Below are positions 26,248 to 35,178 of a DNA stretch of 64,000 nt, piece after piece; positions within the stretch are counted from its first letter, which is position 1, and each line of letters begins with the position of its first letter. The translations under genes were made by a program, and so were the position numbers. The notes below the pieces were generated by a model. It saw only the letters and a list, made by a program, of their open reading frames with translations, made no database searches and was not told where the DNA came from. Where the stretch lies: assembly GCA_039024435.1 (NCBI GenBank), contig JBCCQH010000013.1:1-64000 (forward strand). The letters are read 5' to 3'. This stretch comes from JBCCQH01 sp039024435 (GTDB lineage Bacteria > Bacteroidota > Bacteroidia > J057 > JADKCL01).

Positions 26248-28167
26248 TTAAGCGTGTACCTTTTCGCCCACTAGGCTCAGGACCGTGTCCATGATACCGT
26301 CCTTGCCGTAGCCGCACTCATCGTAGAGTTGCCGTTGGGTACCGTGTTCGATGAACTTGTCCGGTACACCGAGTCGCTTGACCCGGGCAGCGTAGCCGTG
26401 TTCGGCCATGAACTCAATCACCGCCGATCCGAAGCCGCCTTGGATACAGCCGTCTTCGACGGTGATGACACGGTCAAACTTGCGGAATATCTCGTGCAGC
26501 AGGACTTCATCGAGCGGCTTCACGAAACGCATGTCGTAATGCGCCGGGTACACTTCCCGGAGATTCAATTCGGTGATGGCTTCTTGGACGATGTTGCCGT
26601 GGTGTCCGATACTAAGGACCGCAACGTCTTCGCCTTCGTTGATGATGCGGCCGGTGCCGATCTCCATGCGCTCCATTTTGTTCTCCCAATCGACCAGGAC
26701 TCCCTTGCCGCGGGGGTAGCGGATGGAAAATGGCTGTTTGATTTCGTCGAGTTGGGCCGTGTACATCATGTTGCGCAACTCGTGCTCATTCATGGGCGCG
26801 GCCACAACCATGTTGGGGATGCACCGAAAATAGGCGAGGTCAAATGCGCCGTGGTGGGTCGGTCCATCCGCGCCGACCAATCCGCCCCGGTCGAGGCAGA
26901 AAATCACGGGTAGGCTCTGGATGGCAACATCGTGGACGACCTGATCGTAGGCGCGCTGCATGAAGGTCGAATAGATGTTGCAGAAGGGACGCAAACCCTG
27001 GGTGGCCAACCCGGCGGAGAAGGTCACTGCGTGCTGTTCGGCGATGCCCACGTCAAAGGCGCGGTCAGGCATCTCGGCCAGCATCATGTTCAGGCTGCAA
27101 CCCGAAGGCATGGCCGGGGTGATCCCCATGATTTTTTCATTCTGCTGGGCCAGCTCGATGATCGTCTTGCCGAATACGTGCTGGTATTTCTGGGGTTGGG
27201 GCTCACTCACCTTCACGGCAAGGGAAGCTCCCGTGTTGCGGTCAAAAGGCGCCGATTGGGCGTGCCACTTTGTTTGGTCTTTTTCGGCGTGCTCGAATCC
27301 TTTTCCCTTGACGGTAACGCAGTGGAGAATTTTGGGTCCGGGAATTTGTTTTAGATCATCGAGGATGCGCACCAAATGGTTCACGTCGTGTCCGTCGATG
27401 GGGCCGAAATAGCGGAATTTAAACGACTCAAACAGCATGCCCGGCTTGGTGGCCTGGGCGGTAAAAAGATCCTCAACCCGGGAAGCAATTTTTTGCGCAT
27501 TCGGACCAAACTTGCTCATTTTCCCGAGCAACTTCCACGCCTCGTCCCGGAATTTGTTGTAGGTCCGGGACGTCGTGATGTCGGTCAAATATTCTTTCAA
27601 TGCCCCGACATTCGGGTCGATGGACATGCAGTTATCGTTCAGGATAACCGTGAAGTTGGCATTTTCCCAGCCGGCGTGGTTGAGCGCTTCAAATGCTTGT
27701 CCCCCAGTCATGGCCCCATCTCCGATCACGGCCACGACATTGCGGTCAGTTTCCCCTTTGTACTTGCTGGCGACCGCCATCCCGAGGCCCGCGCCGATTG
27801 AGGTAGAAGAATGGCCTACTCCGAAGGTATCGTACTCCGACTCGGTCCGCTTGGGAAACCCCGAGATCCCTTTGTAAATCCGATTGCTGCTGAATCGTTC
27901 CCGCCGCCCGGTAATGATCTTGTGACCGTAAGCCTGGTGACCGACGTCCCACACGATTTGATCGTAAGGCGTATTGAAAACGTAATGCAATGCTGTGGTG
28001 ATTTCGACGACCCCGAGGCTGGCCCCGAAGTGACCACCAAAACGCGATCCGTGCTCAATGAGGTAGTCGCGCAATTCTTCGCAAAACTGGAACAACTGTT
28101 CCGGCTTCAACTTCTTCAGGTCTTCGGGATACTGGACCTGACTGAGTAATTCTCCCGCTTGAATCAT
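26248..28167 (-). CDS. dxs: 1-deoxy-D-xylulose-5-phosphate synthase
   Basis: A 639-residue thiamine-diphosphate enzyme that joins pyruvate and glyceraldehyde 3-phosphate, the first step of the MEP isoprenoid pathway. Thiamine-binding motif: VIGDGAMTGGQAFEALNHAG then LNDN. Other conserved parts are WDVGHQAYGHKIITGR, RYFGPIDGHD and DRGGLVGADGPTHHGAFDLA in the pyrimidine domain, and a C-terminal transketolase domain. Length is standard. I start it at MIQAGELLSQVQYPEDLKKL because upstream in-frame codons are not conserved-looking. It appears to be transcribed on its own; the 237-bp gap upstream contains no gene. Confidence 0.97.
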   Translation of the reverse strand: MIQAGELLSQVQYPEDLKKLKPEQLFQFCEELRDYLIEHGSRFGGHFGASLGVVEITTALHYVFNTPYDQIVWDVGHQAYGHKIITGRRERFSSNRIYKGISGFPKRTESEYDTFGVGHSSTSIGAGLGMAVASKYKGETDRNVVAVIGDGAMTGGQAFEALNHAGWENANFTVILNDNCMSIDPNVGALKEYLTDITTSRTYNKFRDEAWKLLGKMSKFGPNAQKIASRVEDLFTAQATKPGMLFESFKFRYFGPIDGHDVNHLVRILDDLKQIPGPKILHCVTVKGKGFEHAEKDQTKWHAQSAPFDRNTGASLAVKVSEPQPQKYQHVFGKTIIELAQQNEKIMGITPAMPSGCSLNMMLAEMPDRAFDVGIAEQHAVTFSAGLATQGLRPFCNIYSTFMQRAYDQVVHDVAIQSLPVIFCLDRGGLVGADGPTHHGAFDLAYFRCIPNMVVAAPMNEHELRNMMYTAQLDEIKQPFSIRYPRGKGVLVDWENKMERMEIGTGRIINEGEDVAVLSIGHHGNIVQEAITELNLREVYPAHYDMRFVKPLDEVLLHEIFRKFDRVITVEDGCIQGGFGSAVIEFMAEHGYAARVKRLGVPDKFIEHGTQRQLYDECGYGKDGIMDTVLSLVGEKVHA

Positions 28168-28404
28168 AGTGATTGTGGTAGCCGTAATCGAGTGGTTTCT
28201 GTGTTGAATGAACGATGTTCCGCTCAAATTGTTCGGGAAGCCACGTTGAAAACGGTTTTTCAGACGGTTAAAGATAGGAATTTGGGCTTGAAAATCGAAA
28301 AGCAACGTTCGCTTATGAAGCGGTCCTATTTAGGGGGGTTATTGGGGTTATCCGAGCAGGAATACTTGGTAAACCAATGATTTTTGAATTCCCAACAATC
28401 GTTT

Positions 28405-30282
28405 TTAACGGGAATTGTCATACTTTTTCATTCCCTGCTTGAGGATTTGGAGGAATGTCGCGTTGCGGGCGTCAGCATCTTTAATCAGCGCGGCAAAGGA
28501 GATCATGTAGAAGCTTGCCGGAACCGTAAAATCTCTCTTGTCGGCAAATGGTCTTACGGATTGCTCTTGATAAAACACTTTGTCTTTTGAGAAAAGCTCG
28601 CTGAAACCATTGTCCAGGAGAGACACAATAATTTCGTCGTCAAAATCGATCACTCCATAAAACCAAACCCGATTGATGCGATTCGGAAAGTAGCGCAGTA
28701 GCTTACGAGCCCGCTGTTGGAGTTGCGTAAATACCGCTTGACGCTGGGCCAGAGGGAGCCCTTGCTTCTTGATTTCAACAACAACGACATCAACTTTCGC
28801 ATCCTCGCTCTCGGGATCCCCCGAAAATACCAGCGAAATATCCGGACGGTTTTCGTCATCGCCGGTTGATTCACCATCCAGCACAATGTGTTTGAGCAGT
28901 TCTGACATCCGCTTATCGCTGAGCACGACCCGGTACGACATGTACTTATCGTCAAACAGCCAGACATTATTGGTATACAGGTCTTCCATTAGGTTTTCGC
29001 CCTGAAAAGCACGTTGCATGCGCGCAAAAAGATCGTGGAAGTCCCTTTCTTTGTTTTCGATGGTGAGTGCTCGCAAGCGCTCAATAATTTTTTGCCGGTA
29101 GAGGACATATTCGGTCAATGTCCGTGAGGAAATCTCCAGTGACTTTTCAAACGATTTGTCGTCAAGGGTCTCCGCATCCAAGATTTTTCGTTGATCCGCA
29201 AAGAAGCGTTTTTGAGCATGTTCAATCGCTTTTTTGCGGTCAATAAGGGCGATCGATTGGTTGGGAAAGTAGCCGACCAGGTGAGGATACCTCTGGCTCA
29301 AACCATTTCGTACCTGTTCATTTCTCTCTGCAATCTCCGGCAATTTTGTTTGTAAAATTTCTCCCACCTTCGCAGTGAGCAGCCTCCGCAAAGTCTGCAT
29401 CTCATGATCTGGCAAGTCTAATTTTTGCCGAGACGGATTTGCTTTGCCATTGAAATATTCCGAGTAAAGCAAGAATATCGCTTCGTACTGACCGGGTAGC
29501 GACTCTCCCTTCAAAATATCAATCGGGATAGTTCTACCATCTGCGATGATTGAAGTAATCGGTTCGGGCTTTAATTCGTTGGCTCGTACAGAATAGTACA
29601 ACACAAACTCCTGGTACAGGTCCAGGACTCGTGCATCAATTTCGGCTTTTTCGAGGTCCGGCATCTCGCTGACCTCAAATTCGATTTTGTCGCTGCTGAA
29701 ATCATAGTCCCATGCTGGCTCCTCAACCAACACCTCAATGGCCAGTCGCAATTGATCACCGGCGATCTTTCGGCTGTGGAACTGCGGGAAAAAGTGAAGA
29801 ATCAATTTATCTTTGATGGTCCTGGCCCGCACGTAATCATAAGATTTAATCTTTGATTTGCGGTATCCCTTGAAGGAAAGGGCCGTTGAACTCTCCACCT
29901 TGTTGGTTACGCCTTGATCCACCTTCTCACCGTCGAAATTATCGGAAAACGTGAACTGCCTGAAGGTGCGGTTAAACTGGCTTTCGACTTCTACTTCTTT
30001 GAAATAATGCAGATAAACGAGCCGGCCCAGTCCTTTGTGCAGTTGATCTTCATTTTCGAGCAGTCGGGCAAACTTTTCAAAACGGTCGTCGGTAAATCCG
30101 GCTCCATCATCTGTGATGATAATCTCTAGACTTTCCGAAGCTTGAAAGGAAGTCAGGTTGATCTTGATCTCAATATTGGATGCCCCAGCATCAATTGCGT
30201 TGGCAACGGCTTCAAAGTAAACTTGTTCCAATGCAGGGTCAGGAGAAAATTGTTTTACGGCATTCGTAATGTTTACTCTCAT
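28405..30282 (-). CDS. GHKL ATPase fused to a PD-(D/E)XK (Shedu-like) nuclease domain
   Basis: A 625-residue protein. Residues 1-130 are a GHKL/HATPase domain: EAVANAIDAGA (Asn28, Asp31) and ITDDGAGF (Asp59, Gly60, Gly62), then a Gly-Leu-Gly at KGLGRLVYLH. A helical middle (residues 300-440) leads to a C-terminal restriction-endonuclease-like core: RPDISLVFSG (Asp481) and VDVVVVEIKKQG (Glu503, Lys505), preceded by LYTNNVWLFDDKYMSYRVVL as in DUF4263/Shedu-type nucleases. This architecture suggests an ATP-controlled DNA-cleaving defence protein. The gene is AT-richer than its neighbours, which suggests transfer. It sits 43 bp after the symporter gene. The Shedu relationship is inference from pattern. 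Confidence 0.7.
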   Translation of the reverse strand: MRVNITNAVKQFSPDPALEQVYFEAVANAIDAGASNIEIKINLTSFQASESLEIIITDDGAGFTDDRFEKFARLLENEDQLHKGLGRLVYLHYFKEVEVESQFNRTFRQFTFSDNFDGEKVDQGVTNKVESSTALSFKGYRKSKIKSYDYVRARTIKDKLILHFFPQFHSRKIAGDQLRLAIEVLVEEPAWDYDFSSDKIEFEVSEMPDLEKAEIDARVLDLYQEFVLYYSVRANELKPEPITSIIADGRTIPIDILKGESLPGQYEAIFLLYSEYFNGKANPSRQKLDLPDHEMQTLRRLLTAKVGEILQTKLPEIAERNEQVRNGLSQRYPHLVGYFPNQSIALIDRKKAIEHAQKRFFADQRKILDAETLDDKSFEKSLEISSRTLTEYVLYRQKIIERLRALTIENKERDFHDLFARMQRAFQGENLMEDLYTNNVWLFDDKYMSYRVVLSDKRMSELLKHIVLDGESTGDDENRPDISLVFSGDPESEDAKVDVVVVEIKKQGLPLAQRQAVFTQLQQRARKLLRYFPNRINRVWFYGVIDFDDEIIVSLLDNGFSELFSKDKVFYQEQSVRPFADKRDFTVPASFYMISFAALIKDADARNATFLQILKQGMKKYDNSR

Positions 30283-30325
30283 CGTAGATTTCCGCTTTCT
30301 CAGTAACAAAGGTATCGAAAAGCGG

Positions 30326-31837
30326 TTACAATTCTTCTCGCCCCAGCACCGCCAACAGCCACAAGCCCACAAACGTCACCCCACCATTGACCAGCAGGAT
30401 CGCAAAGCCAAACCAGCCCCCCACCAACAGATTCAGAAGATAGCTCAGAATCGGAGAGGCAATACAGACGACCGGAATCAGGCGGTCAGCGGGACGCATT
30501 TTCGTAAACAGCCCGAAGGCGTACAGCCCCAGCAACGGCCCGTAGGTATAGCCCGCCGCGGTGAAAATCGCCGCGATGACTGCCTCGTTGTTGATTGCGT
30601 AAAACGTCAAAATCACGAAGAACAGCAGTACCGAAAAGCCTACGTGAACCAGGTTGCGGGTGCGCCGACGACCGGCATCGGGAGCTTTCTTTTCGAAGTC
30701 CAGGATGTCCACACAAAAAGAAGTCGTCAGTGCAGTCAAGGCCGAGTCCGCACTCGAATAGGCCGCCGCAATCAAACCCAATACAAACAGCACCCCAATC
30801 GCCGTCGGCAGGTGATTCAAGGCCAAATACGGGAACAGTATGTCCGTCCCACTCTTGACCATTTCCCCACTGCTGGAGAGCGTCATGAACGTATCCCCTT
30901 CCATGCTCACCAGGCCCTGCTGTGTGCCGTAGATGTACAGCAGGGCGCCGAGTGTAAGAAAGACCAGATTCACAAAAATCAGGACCACACTGAAGGTTTC
31001 CATGTTCTTCTGGGCATCCTTGAGCGTCTTGCAGGTGAGATTTTTTTGCATCATGTCTTGATCCAAACCCGTCATCACGATGGCGATGAACATCCCGGAG
31101 AGGAACTGTTTGGGAAAGAAGCGGACATTTGCCCAGTCCCAAACAAAGATGGACGAATACTCACTGTCAGTAACCGTTTGGACCATTTCCCCTAAGCTGA
31201 GGCCCATCTCCTCCTTGATTGCCCAGACCGCAAATCCGACCGCCAGCAGCATCGCCAGCGTTTGCAGCGTGTCCGTCCAGACCACCGTTTTGATGCCCCC
31301 CCGGAAGGTGTAGACCCAGATGAGCAGGATGGAAACCGCAACCGTCAGCCAGAAGGGTGCCCCATCCGGATAACCCCATTCCACCGCCAGCGCATCGATC
31401 ACAAACAGGTCCAGGACCAAGGCCACCAGGTACAAGCGAAATGCCGCTCCGATCACCCGCGAGAGCAGAAAGAACACTGCGCCGGTGCGGTAAGCAGCCA
31501 GCCCATAACGTTCCTCCAGGTAGCCGTAAATCGAGGTCAGATTCATGCGGTAGTACATCGGCATGAGCACCCGCGAAATCACGATGTAGCCCGCCAGATA
31601 GCCAAATACCATCTGCATGTAGGCAAATTGCTGCGTCCCCACCCAACCGGGCACCGAAATAAAGGTCACTCCAGAAAGCGAGGCCCCGATCATCCCGAAG
31701 GCGACCAGGTACCAAGGCGAGGCCTTGTTCCCGCGAAAAAAAGTGGCTTCATCGGCGTTGCGTCCCGTGATCAGGGACACGACGAACAGCAGGCCAAAGT
31801 ACCCTCCGATGATGGAAAGGATGAGCGTAGGTGACAT
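30326..31837 (-). CDS. Sodium:solute symporter (SSS family)
   Basis: A 503-residue integral membrane protein with about 13 hydrophobic segments, of the sodium/solute symporter family. Recognisable parts are GRNADEATFFRGNKASPWY, FGMIGASLSGVTFISVPGW and the VVWTDTLQTLAMLLAVGF segment, all typical of this family's TM1-TM6. Substrates in the family include sugars, amino acids, sialic acid and vitamins; none can be assigned. The ATG at 31837 (MSPTLILSIIGGYF) is preferred. It follows the membrane protein and anmK genes on the same strand (75-bp gap), so it may take up a sugar connected with cell-wall recycling. Confidence 0.92.
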   Translation of the reverse strand: MSPTLILSIIGGYFGLLFVVSLITGRNADEATFFRGNKASPWYLVAFGMIGASLSGVTFISVPGWVGTQQFAYMQMVFGYLAGYIVISRVLMPMYYRMNLTSIYGYLEERYGLAAYRTGAVFFLLSRVIGAAFRLYLVALVLDLFVIDALAVEWGYPDGAPFWLTVAVSILLIWVYTFRGGIKTVVWTDTLQTLAMLLAVGFAVWAIKEEMGLSLGEMVQTVTDSEYSSIFVWDWANVRFFPKQFLSGMFIAIVMTGLDQDMMQKNLTCKTLKDAQKNMETFSVVLIFVNLVFLTLGALLYIYGTQQGLVSMEGDTFMTLSSSGEMVKSGTDILFPYLALNHLPTAIGVLFVLGLIAAAYSSADSALTALTTSFCVDILDFEKKAPDAGRRRTRNLVHVGFSVLLFFVILTFYAINNEAVIAAIFTAAGYTYGPLLGLYAFGLFTKMRPADRLIPVVCIASPILSYLLNLLVGGWFGFAILLVNGGVTFVGLWLLAVLGREEL

Positions 31838-31912
31838 AAGCGGCAATATGCGAAAAAAGGCGGAAGGGAAAATGAAAGTGGGCGAAGGAAGCGTCGCAAA
31901 TGCTGAACGGAT

Positions 31913-32647
31913 TTACCCCCAAAGCACCATCTGCTGGAACACCATGCCTGCGACTACCAGCACCAGACCCGCGATCGATCCGCGCCCCCAGTAATGCAGA
32001 TAGATCCGCATCGGGAGATAGGCCAGGAGAAATGTCCCGAGCACGAGTGGCACGTGGCCGTCCACCTGGACCCGCAGCGTGACCATGACCACAATCGCCA
32101 TCAACAGGTAAAACAGCACCGCCACCGCGAGCAGCACTTTCCCCACCGGGTGATACAGCCCTCGGTAAAGGGTGTCCAGCACCGGCTGAAACGTCCGCCC
32201 CAAAAAGACGGTGACGATGATCACCAGGAACACCGGCGTCAGCCCCGCCATGACTCCGACCAGCAGCCCTGCGTCCAGGGGATCCCCCGCCAGTGAAGGC
32301 ATGCAAAATCCCATCGCCATGAACACCCCAAGGGGATACTGAAAAATCGCCTTGTGGATTTTGGCCGCCGGCCGGGTTGCAAGGTCACGCCCGATGGCCC
32401 CATCCTTCCGGGAAATCGTCAGCACAATCAGCGGCAAGATCAGACTGTTAAACGCCAGAAACAGATACCAAAATGAGGGATTGATTTCTACCAAGATCGG
32501 CCGGGTGAACGGCAGCGCATGGTTGTCCGGCAGAAGTGCATGTTCCGGGGTAAGCCCGACCGACAAACGCAAAATCGCCGACCCCAGAATCACCTCCACG
32601 ACCAGCGTGGCCAATAGGTAAAGCGGGATCCATTTTTTGTCTTGCAT
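31913..32647 (-). CDS. Six- or seven-TM membrane protein of unknown function
   Basis: A 244-residue integral membrane protein with about six or seven hydrophobic segments (residues 8-28, 58-76, 101-122, 125-150, 170-190, 200-215 and 223-243). No charged catalytic motif stands out; the loop NHALPFTRPILVEINPSFWY is probably periplasmic. The shape recalls the small phosphatase-like or phosphatidylglycerophosphatase-like membrane proteins of Bacteroidota, but the key residues are not clear, so I leave it unnamed. It starts 3 bp after the anmK stop codon and must be co-transcribed with it. Confidence 0.7.
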   Translation of the reverse strand: MQDKKWIPLYLLATLVVEVILGSAILRLSVGLTPEHALLPDNHALPFTRPILVEINPSFWYLFLAFNSLILPLIVLTISRKDGAIGRDLATRPAAKIHKAIFQYPLGVFMAMGFCMPSLAGDPLDAGLLVGVMAGLTPVFLVIIVTVFLGRTFQPVLDTLYRGLYHPVGKVLLAVAVLFYLLMAIVVMVTLRVQVDGHVPLVLGTFLLAYLPMRIYLHYWGRGSIAGLVLVVAGMVFQQMVLWG

Positions 32648-32650
32648 GTT

Positions 32651-33748
32651 CTACTCGAGCACTGAAATGCGGTAACCGGAGGGCGGTAGATGAATGCTGC
32701 CCCCCAGGTTGTCGAGGCGGGCGCCGGTCACCGATGCAAAGATGTTCGGACGTCCCAGCAGCGTATGCAGGCCCAACAAAGCGAAGATAAGTGCTTCTTT
32801 GTAATCGACCACTGACTTTTGCAAGGTTTTCAAATCGATTTCGTGCGCGGCCACCGATTTTTGCAGTTCCTCCATGAGAAAGGTGTTGTGCGCTCCGCCC
32901 CCGGTGACGATCATCGGGCGCTGCTTCAACTTGAGCCGGCGCAGGGCATCGGTGATCCGGCTCACGATGTGGTACACACAGGTGTGGAGCCGGTTGGCGA
33001 CCGGAATTTCCGGATTTGCAATCAAGGGCAGCACTTCCTGGTTGAACCACTCGGCGCCGAGGCTTTTGGGGGGCGGAAGCTGGAAGTAGGCCAACTTTTC
33101 CAGCGCTTCGTAGAGCTCACCGTCCAGTTCACCGCTGCGGGCTCGCCCCCCCTCGGCATCGAAGGGGAGCGGTTCGGGCAAGCTATTGGTGAGCCAGTTC
33201 AGGGCCATGTTGCAAACGGTGACGTCAAAGGCCAGCTTGCCGTAGCTCAGATTGGCGATGCCCCCCAGATTGAGGAACAGCTTGTGTTCGGGAAACAACA
33301 AATGCTCCCCAAATGGGACCAGCGGCGCTCCCTGTCCCTTCAGCGCCACGTCTTTATTTCGAAAATTGGTGACCAAGGGGCAGTTGAGGTAAGCGGCCAT
33401 GGACTCTCCGTCACCGATCTGCGTCGTAAAATTTTTACCCGGCTGGTGAAAAATCGTGTGCCCGTGTGAGGCCACAAAGTGAGGCTTGAGCTCGTTGCGC
33501 TCAATAAAGTCCGCGACGATGCGCCCGAGGTAGTGCCCGTAGTAGACGTGGGTTTTGGCAAATACCTCGGCCGACTGCTCGTCCAGGCACCGCAAGCGGG
33601 CGTACCACTGCTCGTCGTAAGGAATGGTTTCGGCAGTCAGCAGGTCAAAACGCCAGTGGCGGTCTTCCGGGGTGAATTCGCAGTAGGCGAGGTCCACGCC
33701 GTCGAGCGAAGTGCCCGACATGAGACCGATTCCGCGGTAGTGTTTCAT
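32651..33748 (-). CDS. anmK: Anhydro-N-acetylmuramic acid kinase
   Basis: A 365-residue cytoplasmic kinase that opens and phosphorylates 1,6-anhydro-MurNAc to MurNAc-6-phosphate during peptidoglycan recycling. Diagnostic motifs are the N-terminal GLMSGTSLDGVDLAYCEF (ATP phosphate loop, residues 8-25), HGHTIFHQP, NLGGIANLSY and the C-terminal IVTGGGAHNTFLME. Length matches the family. It overlaps the upstream DUF4139-like gene by ATGA. MurQ, the etherase for the next step, is not in the window. The neighbouring transporters (POT, SSS) fit a salvage role. Confidence 0.95.
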   Translation of the reverse strand: MKHYRGIGLMSGTSLDGVDLAYCEFTPEDRHWRFDLLTAETIPYDEQWYARLRCLDEQSAEVFAKTHVYYGHYLGRIVADFIERNELKPHFVASHGHTIFHQPGKNFTTQIGDGESMAAYLNCPLVTNFRNKDVALKGQGAPLVPFGEHLLFPEHKLFLNLGGIANLSYGKLAFDVTVCNMALNWLTNSLPEPLPFDAEGGRARSGELDGELYEALEKLAYFQLPPPKSLGAEWFNQEVLPLIANPEIPVANRLHTCVYHIVSRITDALRRLKLKQRPMIVTGGGAHNTFLMEELQKSVAAHEIDLKTLQKSVVDYKEALIFALLGLHTLLGRPNIFASVTGARLDNLGGSIHLPPSGYRISVLE

Positions 33749-35109
33749 GGTTCCGGGTTCGGGATCAAGGCGTCGTACTGGTAGGTAAATTCTTTTTTCT
33801 GGCCTTTGTCGAGGGACAATTTCCACCGGAGCTGCTGGGCGTAGGCGCTGTCCCCGAGCCTGCGGGTCTTGGCGCGGGGAGCATCGGTTACTTCTCCAAA
33901 AATGGCGCGGTCGAGGTCCAGGCGAATGAATTTCTGTCCCACATTGTAGCACGCGACTTTGCCCTCCACGCTGATCCGGCGGTATTCCGTCCCGTCAATC
34001 GTCTCCGTCTTCTTCCCGCGCTTAGTGACCGTCTCCACAAGGGTGACCCGCATCGGCTTTTCCGTACCCAGGTTGATGGAGACCGTGCCGTCGGCGCTGG
34101 TAACGGTGCGGCCCAGGTTTGCGATGCTGCGGTTGTTTTCGTCGATGACGGCGTATTCCTGACAAGGGAAATTGTCGGGGTTCGGCGGCTTGAATTTAAT
34201 GGTATTGTCCACGGAAAATGAGTGCGGCTCTCCATCGGTTTGCCGCACGTCCCAAGGAATCGCGCAGCGGTGCAGCCCAGTGTATTGCAGTTCTGCCTCG
34301 CGGACATTCAGGACGATTTGATCGCCCTGTTTCAGGCTCATTTTTCCCACGGAAAGCAGTTCCGCTTCGATTTGGCCTTCGCCGAGCAGGCTGGAGGGTG
34401 AGAGATCGGTTTCCACGTCGATCAGGTCGCCGGCTTCGTTGCGGATGATGGCCATGAGTTGCAGCCGCGCTTTGTCGCTGCCCAAGATGCGGATGCGGCA
34501 TTGCGGTGACCAACTGAGTCCCTGGCGCACGGTGAACATTTCCAGCGGAACAAACGCAAGGTCCTGATTGATTTCGATGGCCAGCACGTCCTGCACGACC
34601 TTCCGGTCAATCCGGTAATCGCTGATCGTTTCTACGATGACCTGCTTGATTTGCCCCAGGGGAATGAAGTACTCCAGGTCATCGTCGCCGTGCAGGAGCA
34701 GCAACTTGTCCTCGGCATTGACCAGGCGGACCGTGCCGCTGACCTCATCGTACTCCGCCCCGAGGACGTAGAGGATGGACACCGGCTTGCTGATATTCGC
34801 CTTGAGGATGTCCTCCCAGTTCCGCACCAATCCCTTTTCGAGCACGGTGTCCTGCCGGAGGCGGTAGCTGGCCACCCGCACGTCCTCCGTGCCGGGGATC
34901 AGGTCCAGTCCCCGCGCGTCAATGGCCACGGGCAGGGGAACCTCGGCAAACCGGTTGTTAAACCGGACGATGCCCTTCCAGCCCACTTGGGCGGCGTCCC
35001 GGAAGACCGTAACCTTGTAGGGGGCCAAAGTGGTTTGCCCCTGGCCATAAATGGCAATGAAAAGCCCCCCGATCAAGAGGAGGCTTTTCATTGCTGCGGA
35101 GATGCGCAT
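33745..35109 (-). CDS. DUF4139-like secreted protein
   Basis: A 454-residue exported protein. MRISAAMKSLLLIGGLFIAI followed by YGQGQ is a signal peptide; an in-frame start 10 codons upstream would only lengthen the basic part, and one 6 codons downstream is possible. The mature protein is beta-rich. VLGAEYDEVSGTVRLVNAED near residue 120 and GLSWSPQCRIRILGSDKARL near 220 resemble the DUF4139/mucoidy-inhibitor-type proteins, but the match is weak. Function unknown. It overlaps anmK by 4 bases and follows the POT gene with a 69-bp gap, so it is part of the same cluster. Confidence 0.6.
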   Translation of the reverse strand: MRISAAMKSLLLIGGLFIAIYGQGQTTLAPYKVTVFRDAAQVGWKGIVRFNNRFAEVPLPVAIDARGLDLIPGTEDVRVASYRLRQDTVLEKGLVRNWEDILKANISKPVSILYVLGAEYDEVSGTVRLVNAEDKLLLLHGDDDLEYFIPLGQIKQVIVETISDYRIDRKVVQDVLAIEINQDLAFVPLEMFTVRQGLSWSPQCRIRILGSDKARLQLMAIIRNEAGDLIDVETDLSPSSLLGEGQIEAELLSVGKMSLKQGDQIVLNVREAELQYTGLHRCAIPWDVRQTDGEPHSFSVDNTIKFKPPNPDNFPCQEYAVIDENNRSIANLGRTVTSADGTVSINLGTEKPMRVTLVETVTKRGKKTETIDGTEYRRISVEGKVACYNVGQKFIRLDLDRAIFGEVTDAPRAKTRRLGDSAYAQQLRWKLSLDKGQKKEFTYQYDALIPNPEP

Positions 35110-35178
35110 TTGATCTTGATTAGATGAAACCATTTTCAATCTCCTTTTGCCCGCAACCGCCGGAGCGGCACCCGGCGC

